This document shows, piece after piece, positions 36,401-48,700 of a DNA stretch of 64,000 nt. Source of the DNA: Doris montereyensis (Eukaryota; Mollusca; Gastropoda; Nudibranchia; Dorididae); assembly GCA_037039925.1 (NCBI GenBank), contig JAXRKP010001035.1:15001-79000 (forward strand), read 5' to 3'. The translations under genes were made by a program, and so were the position numbers. The stretch's first letter is position 1. The number at the start of each line of letters is the position of its first letter. The notes beneath the pieces were generated by a model, which saw nothing but the letters and a program-made list of their open reading frames with translations, ran no database searches and was not told the DNA's origin.

Positions 36401-39400
36401 ACAACCCGACAAATAAGGTAAACAAAATATCTCTAAGAATACAACATTAAATTTCTTTTTAATATTTCTAATAATACAATCAATTTCTTTTAAACATTTT
36501 TAATAATACAATTCACTTCTTTTCACGTTTCTAATAGCACAATAAATTTCTTTTTTACTTTTAAGCTTGACTGAACTCATTGAACAGAGGTGTAACTTAG
36601 GACAACCGGCTCACCTGAATAGCACCGGATGCGTTGAAATCAGGCACACACTGGATCAACCTGGAAAACTCTTCGCACACAGCCTCGATAATTTTGCCCA
36701 TCACACGCGGAACAAATTTGGGGGAAATGTTATAGACCTGTTTCAAAAAAAAAAAAACAAAAATCCTTCAATATTCACATATTCACATCTACTACACTTT
36801 AGGCCTAATACCGATACTATCAGAATAACATTTTTCTGCACTCTCGACAAACGCATTGAATGAAATGAAACACAACAATATCTAAAACGAAAGTAGAGAT
36901 TTTCCTTTGTAGACATCAACTAAAATTAATCTTGACACTTTCTGACCTGTGAATTCTTTTCAACAAAGCGGATGCATGTGGTGCAAAATTTGGAGATGGA
37001 AGCATTCTTCAATGTCCATCAGAGTTAAAAATACTTCAGGGCATTTGTGACATTGGAAGAGGGGGATAGGGGTTGCTAGTGTTTGGGGTAGCCTTTAGTC
37101 CCTTCACTGCCATGTACCCATAACTTACAAGCCTATGCTAAATGTCATGTACCCAACTTTACAAGTGCATGCTAATATGTCATGTGCCCATAACTTCTAC
37201 AAGCCAATTTGTGCATGCTAATATGTCATGTGCCCATAACTTCTACAAGCCAATTTGTGCATGCTAATATGTCATGTGCCCATAACTTCTACAAGCCAAT
37301 TTGTGCATGCTAATATGTCATGTGCCCATAACTTCTACAAGCCAATTTGTGCATGCTAATATGTCATGTACCCATAACTTCTACAAGCCAATTTGTGCAT
37401 GCTAATATGTCATGTGCCCATAACTTCTACAAGCCAATTTGTGCATGCTAATATGTCATGTGCCCATAACTTCTACAAGCCAATTTGTGCATGCTAATAT
37501 GTCATGTGCCCATAACTTCTACAAGCCAATTTGTGCATGCTAATATGTCATGTGCCCATAACTTCTACAAGCCAATTAGTCTACAAGCCAATTTGTGCAT
37601 GCTAATATGTCATGTGCCCATAACTTCTACAAGCCAATTTGTGCATGCTAATATGTCATGTACCCATAACTTCTACAAGCCAATTTGTGCATGCTAATAT
37701 GTCATGTACCCATAACTTCTACAAGCCAATTTGTGCATGCTAATATGTCATGTGCCCATAACTTCTACAAGCCAATTTGTGCATGCTAATATGTCATGTG
37801 CCCATAACTTCTACAAGCCAATTTGTGCATGCTAATATGTCATGTGCTCATAACTTCTACAAGCCAATTTGTGCATGCTAATATGTCATGTGCCCATAAC
37901 TTCTACAAGCCAATTTGTGCATGCTAATATGTCATGTGCCCATAACTTCTACAAGCCAATTTGTGCATGCTAATATGTCATGTGCCCATAACTTCTACAA
38001 GCCAATTTGTGCATGCTAATATGTTGTACAAGCCAATTTGTGCATGCTAATATGTCATGTGCCCATAACTTCTACAAGCCAATTTGTGCATGCTAATATG
38101 TCATGTGCCCATAACTTCTACAAGCCAATTTGTGCATGCTAATATGTCATGTGCCCATAACTTCTACAAGCCAATTTGTGCATGCTAATACAAGCCAATG
38201 TAATGTGCCCATAACTTCTACAAGCCAATTTGTGCATGCTAATATGTCATGTGCCCATGAGAACTTATGGGCTTATGACACGATGTGTTTCAATAGGTTT
38301 GCTGAGTGGTCTCAGGGACGTAACTGCATAAAACACTTGCATCTTGTTTGAATAACATCCCTTCAGAAGGTAAACCGTCAATTTTTCCCCGGCACTACTA
38401 TGTTTTGTCTCCAGGTCAGCAAAAGGGTAAGGGATTGCGACAAGATCTCTTTCCAAATGTTCACAGTATTTTTCCATTTTTCTTTCCTTCATTTATTGTT
38501 AGGACTCAATATCTAAAAAGTTTCAATCGCAGCATACGGAAACATTTACTTCCGCATCCTTTAATATATCCACTATCTGCCATTTTTTAAAACAACGCGG
38601 TGGAAACCTAGATCTAGCTTTGAGTGTGTCAAACATTCATGCCTTGGGATCACTCACCTCTGAGGTGGAAACCTAAGCTAGATCTAGCTTTGAGTGTGTC
38701 AAGCATTCATGCCTTGGGATCACTCACCTCTGCATGGACTTCTATGAGACTCATGATAATTTCTTTCAGGTAATTACGAACTCCAGACGGGTTCTTCCAC
38801 GTCTTCCAGTTGAATCCACCTCGGTACATATTGGGCTCCATGGCACCCAGAATCGGGTCGGCCTTTTGCTCTATGTAACTGGAGAAAAGGCGCTGGTCCA
38901 GATTGGTGTAGGTCGTTTGAGCTACCTGAGGAAAGAAAATAACAAGTAGAGTGATTACTATTAAAAAAAAAAAAAAACCCCAGAGAGCAATAGAGAGAAA
39001 AATGCTACATATCAACACTAGCCTCATATGCAACTCAGATTAGTCTAAAAATACACTCAAAGAAAACCCAATTGCTGCATCGATTGGCAAAGAGGAACAG
39101 ATGCGAATGTGAAAAGAAGAATCGGGAAAGCAAGAGCCGCCTACAAAATGCTGAAAAATATCTGAAAGTCTCGAATAATATCCACAAAAACCAAAATCCG
39201 CCTCTTTAATTCCAACATCAAATCTGTCATGTTGTATTGAGCTGAGACATAGGGAATGACAATGACCACCATAGGAAGCACCAGACACTTGTTAGCAGCT
39301 GCTTACGAAAAGATCCTCCTAATATTCTGGCCTGACTCCATCAGCAACAGAGACCTTTGGGAAAGAAGCTCCCAGTTCTCGGTTGAAGAAGACATTCAAA

Positions 39401-39665
39401 AGAGAAGATGGCAATGGATAGGTCACACACTGAGAAAACCTAAACAAAACACCACTAGGCATGCCCTGACCTGGAATCCGCAGGGGAAAGTAAGAGAGGC
39501 AGATCACCAAACACATGGCAAAGGGACCTGGAGGAGAAACAAAGACGATGGGGCTACGACTGGCAGGAGCTAGAAAAGATAGCCCAGGACATGTGAAAAA
39601 TGGAGGGCACTTCACGGATGGCCTATGCCCCAGAAGGGACAGTAGGCCTAAGTAAGTAGTAAATA

Positions 39666-39701
<36 letters not shown>

Positions 39702-42700
39702 TAAGTAAATAAGTAAGTAAGTAAGTAAATAAGTAAATAAGTAAGTAAATAAGTAAGTAAATAAGTAAGTAAGTAAGTAAAGTAAGTAAGTAAGTAAGTA
39801 AGTAAAGTAAGTAAATAAGTAAGTAAATAAGTAAGTAAATAAGTAAGCAAGCAAATAAGTAAGTAAATAAGCAAGTAAGTAAGTAAGTAAATAAGTAAGT
39901 AAGTAAGTAAGTAAATAAGTAAGTAAGTAAGTAAATAAGTAAGTAAAGTAAGTAAGTAAATAAGTAAGTAAATAAGTAATAAATAAGTAAATAAAGTAAA
40001 TAAGTAAATAAATAAGTAAGTAAATAAGTAAGTAAGTAAGTAAATAAGTAAGTAAGTAAGTAAAGTAAATAAGTAAAGTAAGTAAGTAAATAAGTAAGTA
40101 AATAAGTAAGTAAATAAGTAAGTAAAGTAAATAAGTAAATAAGTAAGTAAATAAAGTAAGTAATAAGTAAGTAAATAAGTAAGTAAATAAGTAAGTAAAT
40201 AAGTAAGTAAATAAGTAAGTAAATAAATAAGTAAATAAGTAAGTAAATAAATAAGTAAGTAAAGTAAGTAAATAAGTAAGTAAGTAAGTAAGTAAGTAAA
40301 TAAGTAAATAAGTAAGTAAATAAACAAGTAAGATGGCACAATGACATAAGAGAATACAACATGAGCACAATGTGGCAAAGACAAGCAGGGGACACAACTC
40401 CCTGGAAGACATCTGTGGAGGGCTACGATCCTACAGTGGATGTAGAATGATTTATTGATAGATGGATTGGCCACACAGTCAAACATGACAAAAAGGCACA
40501 GCTTGACATGGAATCTACACAGACGTGGACACATTGAGTGGCCAGCCAAAGACATCATGAAGATGAGAAGTTGAGGTGGAGATGGCAAACCACAACCACA
40601 ACTAAGGCCAGACTGCCCGGACTGCCCTATAAACAGCCATGGGATAGTGAGATAGTTAACGCACAGCACAGAGTGTTGTGATCTGCACACGGGACTCTTT
40701 TTTTGAGTGTTCCTCTCTGATGGCACTAGTAGTCGATCTCCCTACGTTGTCCAGGGGGAGGGGCGGGTTTTACTTCCAAAAAAAAAGAAGAAAGTTTTTC
40801 AGCCTGGTGGAGCACAAACCCACATTTTTGTTTGAGAGGCAGACACATGCATTTAAGTGTCTTTCCCATGGAACACATCGTCGGAGCTAGCTTTGCTAGG
40901 ATTTGAACCCAGGACCTCGTGATCCCCTGTCCGGCAGCTTAACCGATCGGCTATTGATGCCACTTTATTCTTTGGTGGAATTGTTATTTCTTGTTGCTTA
41001 TCATGTCCCTTCTATCTTAAACACAAGAAAGAAATCAGGAATTTTGAAATCACTTCACCGGATAATTTTTGCTTTCATAGGACACAAAATACCTTGAGAG
41101 CCTTCTCCATTTCCACATAGCCGTGTTTGGTCAAGTTTTCTATGATTCTTGGGATGACAACTTTAAGGGTGTGGTGACAGTTACTGAGCATAATGATCAA
41201 ACGCTTGTCCTGAAGATACAGAAAATAAATTCTTATTTAGAAAAGTCAATGACGATACAAAGGAATTACACACTAAATCGTGCATAGTCAAATTTTCTGT
41301 AATTCTAAGGATACTTCCTTCCAAGCTATGTTGATAAGACACTTACCCTAACGACTGTACACTGAAAATTGTATTACAATGTGAACATTATCTAATGGAA
41401 TACCTCTTATAAACAAAAATGTTGTGCCTTTATTCTTTCAGAATGATACCCATATTAAAATTGACAACTTTTAGCACAAAAATATTCTAAAATTGACAAC
41501 TTTTTGCACAAAATATCTTATTCAAATGGTTAATACAAAAACTCCATCAGAAATCATTTGTATGAAGATTTTCTCACTTGCCAAGATTAATTAAAGACAA
41601 AAACATACACGCACACACACACATACATACATAAGGATTTATGACATATAAACAGAAACCCTGCAGCATTTACCATGGAAGGAATGGGGTCCTCAAGTAG
41701 ATCCCATGTCAGGACTCGGGTCCAAACATTATGTTTTGCTTTTTTGATTGGCCTGGGAAAGAAAGTTTAAAAAAGTAAGACAGAGAAAACGTTAAACAAT
41801 GAGGGCTTTCTTCAGGATCCTGAAGCCCAAGGACCTAGAACTTAACTCAGTCTCTGTAGCGATAAGAGCAAACCAGGAGGTAGAAGTTCACTCCCTGAAT
41901 AGATCACCCCGTCTCCTATCTATTGCTTCCTCTTCTCGTCAAGGCGAGGAAGCTGTTATGGTAACGTAATATGGCCACGTAACAAGAACTGACGGCCTTT
42001 CTAAGACGATTCGACAGGGAACAATCCAAGGAAGGAGAGAAAGGGGCAGACAGAGGAAGAAATGGGCTGACATTGACAACATCACAGAGTGGATTCAAAA
42101 GGCCTTTGTTGAAACCTAGGCCCTGGCACATGATCGGCATTGTTGGAGGATGATGATGGTGCACCTATCAAGGCAGCGCCCTCACAAACCATTCCATGCT
42201 CCTATTGCAGGTTTTACCTGTCAGCAATAACTGGTCCCCATTCACACCAAATGAAGGTGGGAAAGAGAATGAGACAGGAGAGTCTTTCCCAGGACGGAAT
42301 GTTTGTCCTGACTAAATTAAAAAAGGATTTGAACCCGCAACTTTATGCTTTTGAGCAAAGCTGTCTACCCCCTAGACTATGAATACTGGTATGGAATATT
42401 AAATGGTAAAAAAAAATGAAAAATGTCAGAAAATAAGCACAGCTACTCTGCTTTTAATTCACCCAAGTGGATGATTCAGAAACATCTGTTGGATGTCCTT
42501 TTTTGTCTATCGTGGTTGAAAAACACGCTCACAACCCACATTCATTACAATTGAAATTGAATGATCAACTTGAAAAAAAGCAACATCAAATTTATACTAA
42601 CAGGGGCCACAAAAAAAAAAGATGTGTGTCTTTTATGACAAATAAATAAATAAAAAACAACAAATTAACAGCTCTCATTAATCTTTTTCCTTAATGTTTC

Positions 42701-45700
42701 TATTTCAATACCAAATGAAAATTCATTCACTTTTAGATCAACTTCTAATTTGCAACAATCAAGTCAAATGTCTAGACCTAACTTTCCTCACTTTGTTGTT
42801 TCCATATAAATACACCAGAGATGCATCATGAAAAAAACAATGTGTGGCCTCCAGACGGCGCCGGTAGCTCAGTCGGCAGAGCGTATGAGTACCACCAAGA
42901 AGGCCCAAGTTTTGATTCCCAGTTGGGGCAAATTTTTCTGGCCCTCAAGTTGACCCAGCAGCAAAATGGGTAGCTAGGTTTATTCACACTCCCCTAAACT
43001 AAAGGCGACATGGAAAACGATGGCAAACTACCGCATTAGACCGTATGCCTTGAAGCATCAGGACTCGATTTCTAATTATCCTACCTCAACTCTGAGGCAT
43101 AGGACTTTTACTTTACTACAACTCTTTACTCCCAAATCTAAAAATAGATCGCGTTTCTATGAGTTTCCTGAACTTCATCATTCTGTATCTATCAAGCTTA
43201 CTGTTTTGCACTCTGTCTTGCGAAGTGGAGGGCTGAACACCAGCTGTTCCATGCACTGAGAGAAAGCCTGCAGGAGCTGACTGCACAGAGACGTGGCTTC
43301 TTTCTGTATAGGTCTCTGGCTGAATATCTGAAACACATAATTTTAAGCATTATGGTTATAATCTGATGAAGCATATCGTTCATTGTTTGAACGAACTTTA
43401 AACGTATCCCCCCCTCCTGTTTACACATAAAACGTTCGGCTAAGAAGCCGTTTTTTGCCGTCTCGAGGGCCTGCCTCTATGTGGAGAACACTGTAGATTG
43501 ATTCAGCTTGTTTTTATATCACTTGTTTGATCTATCTGACTAAAAATAAAAAGTCATTCTAAAAATTACAGTTTTTTCAAGGCCATTATGACCCATAGAG
43601 CTGGAGCTTATCCTGGTTTCTAGTGTGAAGTGGAACAGGTGATAACAATCCCCTCCTGGACAGGACGCTTGTCTGATGCAAGTTTTCATTACTAAGCTAG
43701 TGCTTGCACCAATTTGTCCCTGGGTCCAGTGGGGAAATGCGTTTTAAGTGTCTTTCCCATGGAACAGATTCAATTCAATTCAATTCAATTCAATTCAAAA
43801 TACTTCTAATCATCCTGGAGGGGCGTAGCTTTGTTAGGATTCAAATCTGGGAACTCATGATCCCAAGTCTGACAGACTTACCACTTGGCCAGCAATGCCA
43901 CTAAAACAATGTTTATGAGGTGTTAAATTTGGAAGCAACTTCAGTGAATGCATGGCAGAAAAGCTCTCTATCATCATTCTCACCGCACTTTGTCATGTGA
44001 CTTTGAAAATCAACGCTATGACCCCTACCTCTTTGTTCCGTCGGCTTGTTCATGACCACCACTTCATGGAGATGTTGTACAGCCTCGTTAACGATGTTTT
44101 CAAACAGAGCGGGCTGGCAATCAAAGAATGAAAGGTGATTAGATATGACAGCAAAGAATTTATCTTGGCGCTTCTTTTGTTGCCCATGATAAATAGGATT
44201 ATTTAAAACAGAAAAAACAAATTGTTTTACATGATCCCTCTCTTAAATGAGACAATGTCAAGCAAGATTGTTTCTTTTCCTTCTCCTCCTCCTTCTTCTC
44301 AAAGATGAAGATTGATTCATAGTGTGTATTCAAGCCCTTTCTCAATTCCCTGGGCAGCATACAGTACAACTGCCTGTTGGGCGCTTACTAACACTTTGAT
44401 AAAACCCTTCTCTGCCTATAGCTGGTTAGTTGTTTACACCTCTCCCACGTCAAATGCAGTTAGTCGTATTATCCTTTATATATAGAGTCAAAGCTGATAA
44501 TTGGAACGCCCTAATTGGAACAGCTGCTCAATTGGAATGATTCTTCTGGGACAAAATTCTTTCACTGAAGATTACACTGTTTAATTGAAAGGCTTGCCGC
44601 TTAAATGGAACGGAAAAAAATGGCCATTGTCTCAAATTGAGACAAAAAGTCTAATGTGAAAATCACTATAACGTAAATCCTAACACTTATCAGCTGTTAA
44701 ATTTTAGATGTGTAAATGAGGCAATGAAGGTAAGTCTATCACATCGGATGATTGACAAAGATGAATGGTTTGCCAGGAGGTGGATTTAGATGGAGTGTGA
44801 GGCGACACATTGAATAATGTGATCATCCATCCGGACCACTAAATGACGGCACTTGTAGCATACTGCGTAGGCATGTGAATGAGACAGCGAGATCTATTCA
44901 TGTACATGTATGTGCATTGAAAACTTATGTGCATATTATACAAATGTTTTGTACTGTGTGTTTAATGTATCAAATGGGATTTTTTAAAACATGCCAGAGT
45001 AAAATGAATATGCACAAGCCATTAATATATGTAAAACATTGTATATATAAGATATAAACCTACCTTTACCAATTAAGTATTCATCTACATATATAATACA
45101 CTGTAAGATCGTTCCATACAAGGATGTCGTTTAATCGGAACGCGGTTTAATTGGAACAATTTCCGTGGAAAAATGTTCAAATTAGCGGCGCCGACTGTGC
45201 TTTATACTAATGCAGATGGGAAAAAAGAATAAAACCAGAAAACAAAACAGACATTGACAACGTGTCTATCTGTCACTCACCAGTTGCGTTGTTCAGCCAC
45301 TTTCGTCATCTGTTTCAACAACCCACGTTTCTTTGGTATGCAAATTTTTGACATCTGAAGAAAAACCCCCATGAAATTGATTAGAAACTTGATAATTGAA
45401 AATGTTATACAGTATGTCACAATATTTCTTGTAAAAACATGTACCAGCCAAATTTTCTTTTTGTTTGTGTGTGTTCATAAATCAGTAGATAATTATCAGT
45501 ATGATAAAAATATTTTTAAAATACATAGTATTACTAGTCATTGCTAAGCATGTCAGAAAATGAGTTTTGCAAACTCTCTTGAAACATTTGGTCTGTGGTA
45601 CATGTCTTTTCATCAAAGCTTTCAGAAGAGAAGGCACATCATTAAATCTTCTGAATTAAAACATAGATACTACACTGGCATGATAAATAATTAATGAGAC

Positions 45701-48700
45701 CTGGCCAAAGAAAGAAGTTATCAGGTGTTCTGCGGCATCCTTCTTTTACCTACCTGAAATTACATGCCTGATGAGAGTAAACATACAGTTATCAAACATT
45801 TTATACACATAGTCTGATTACAAACTTGCAATGGCAAGCTTTAGTCTCGTAAAAAATAGAATTGTATCAGACATTCTGCACATTCTGTTTATAAACCTGA
45901 AATTGCATGTGTGAGCAGAGTAAACATACAGTTATCAGACATTCTACACATAATCTGTTTATAAACCTGAAATTACATGCGAGAGCAGAGTAAACATATA
46001 GTTATCAGACATTCTACACATAGTCTGTTTATAAACCTGAAATTGCATAGAGCAGAGTAAACATAAAGTTATCAGACATTCTACACATAGTCTGTTTATA
46101 AACCTGAAATTACATGTTTGAGTCTAGTAAAAATAAAATTGTATCAGAAACACATATGAAATTGCATGCTTAGTCTAGTAAAATAAATTCAGACATTACA
46201 CACAGTCTGTTTATAAACCTGAAATTGCATGCTTGAGTCTAGTAAAAATAAAATTGTATCAGACATTCTGCACACATTCTGTTTACAAACCTGAAATTGC
46301 ATGTTTGAGTCTAGTAAAAATAAAATTGTATCAGACATTCTGTTTACAAACCTGAAATTGCATTCTGACATTTGCACATTCTGTTTAAACCTGAAATTGC
46401 ATGTTTGAGTCTAGTAAAAATAAAATTGTATCAGACATTCTTCACATTCTGTTTACAAACCTGAAATTGCATGTTTGAGTCTGTTTCAGACACAAACATT
46501 CTGTTTATAAACCTGAAATTGCATGTTTGAGTCTAGTAAAAATGAAATTGTATCAGACATTCTGCACACATTCTGTATCAGACATTCTTCACACATTCTG
46601 TTTACAAACCTGAAATTGCATGCTTGAGTCTAGTAAAAATAAAATTGTATCAGACATTCTGCACACATTCTGTTTACAAACCTGAAATTGCATGCTTGAG
46701 TCTAGTAAAAATAAAATTGTATCAGACATTCTGCACATTCTGTTTACAAACCTGAAATTATGTGCTTTGAGTCTAGTAAAATAAAATTGTATCAGACATT
46801 CTGCACATTCTGTTTACAAACCTGAAATTTGCTTGAGTCTAGTAAAAATAAAATTGTATCAGACATTCTGCACACATTCTGTTTACAAACCTGAAATTGC
46901 ATGTTTGAGTCTAGTAAAAATAAAATTGTATCAGACATTCTGCACACATTCTGTTTACAAACCTGAAATTGCATGTTTGAGTCTAGTAAAAATAAAATTG
47001 TATCAGACATTCTGTTTACAAACCTGAAATTGCATGTTTGAGTCTAGTAAAAATAAAATTGTATCAGATATTCTGTTTACAAACCTGAAACTGCATGTTT
47101 GAGTCAAAAAATAAAATTGTATCAGACATTCTGTTTACAAACCTGAAATTGCATGTTTGAGTCTAGTAAAAATAAAATTGTATCAGATATTCTGTTTACA
47201 AACCTGAAACTGCATGTTTGAGTCTAGTAAAAATAAATTGTATCCAGACATTCTGTTTACAAACCTGAAATTGCATGTTTGAGTCTAGTAAAAAATAAAA
47301 TTGTATCAGATATTCTGTTTACAAACCTGAAATTGCATGTTTGAGTCTAGTAAAAATAAAATTGTATCAGATATTCTGTTTAAAGCCAAACATGAAACTG
47401 ACAAATGTTTACAGTCTCAAAGTAAAAATAAAATTGTATCAGACATTCTGTTTACAAACCTGAAATTGCATGTTTGAGTCTAGTAAAAATAAAATTGTAT
47501 CAGACATTCTGTTTACAAACCTGCAAATTGCATCTTGGTAGTGTGAACATACAGTTTGTCATGTCAAAAGCCAGCTCATTTAGCAAAATCATCGAATGGG
47601 CCATGAGGATCAGGGAGGACAAGATGTTGGCACAGTTCCTGGACAACATCAAAAGAGGATCAAATTTATTTGCCTGCATGATTGATGCATTGGAATTTGT
47701 ATCCAGTGATCTCACGATGGATAAATTGTTTGGAGAAACAGCAAGCTGATGTAACAGAGTGGAAGGAAAGAAGTAGGATATACCAGTAGCATCCGCTAAA
47801 GACCCACAAGATCAAATAGACCCTGTAACTTATAAAATAAAAATAGAAGAAGAAGAAATTGAAGTTTTAAAGCCACACATACATACACATAGACAAACTA
47901 AATAAACAGTTCCTCAAATACCCATATCGACAAGACAATTTATTTGTATGTGTCATTGAAATTAACCCTGTATACATATAGATGCACCGGAGCTCAGTCG
48001 GTAAACGTCTGACTGCCGCGCAGGAGGTCTGAGTTTGATTCCCAGTCCGGGCAAATTTTCTGGCCCTCCTGTCGACCCAGCGTCCAAATGGGTATCTAGG
48101 TCTATTCAGACTTCAAATCTTGAAAGTAAAGGCTGGATTGGAAAGCAATGGCAAACTATCACATTGCTTGGGCCTTTACTTTATTTTACTCCCCAAATCT
48201 AAAAACAAATCTTGTTTGGACAATTTTTCTGAACTTCTACATGGTGTATCAAGCTTACTGTTTGGACTCTGTCTTGTGAACTTCTACATGGTCTATCAAG
48301 CTTACTGTTTGGACTCTGTTTGTGAACTTCTACACCATGTATCAAGCTTACTGTTTGGACTCTGTCTTGTGAACTTCTACACCATGTATCAAGCTTACTG
48401 TTTGGTGTATCAAGCTTACTGTTTGGACTCTGTCTTGTGAACTTCTACACCATGTATCAAGCTTACTGTTTGGACTCTGTCTTGTGAACTTCTACACCAT
48501 GTATCAAGCTTACTGTTTGGACTCTGTCTTGTGAACTTCTACACCATGTATCAAGCTTACTGTTTGGACTCTGTCTTGTGAACTTCTATACCATGTATCA
48601 AGCTTACTGTTTGGACTCTGTCTTGTGAACTTCTACACCATGTATCAAGCTTACTGTTTGGACTCTGTCTTGTGAACTTCTCATGTATACACCTTGTATC

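Noticed and set aside
36567..36863. Plus-strand 98-codon frame
   Set aside because: It is the shadow of EXOC2 exon 17 on the opposite strand.
37095..38265. CRISPR-like array (regular 46-bp repeats)
   Set aside because: There are no unique spacers: the whole unit repeats, in a eukaryotic intron.
39319..40726. Minus-strand frames up to 367 codons with repeated LTYLFTYL resembling a membrane protein
   Set aside because: They are translations of the TAAG/TAAA microsatellite and flanking SINE/LINE sequence.
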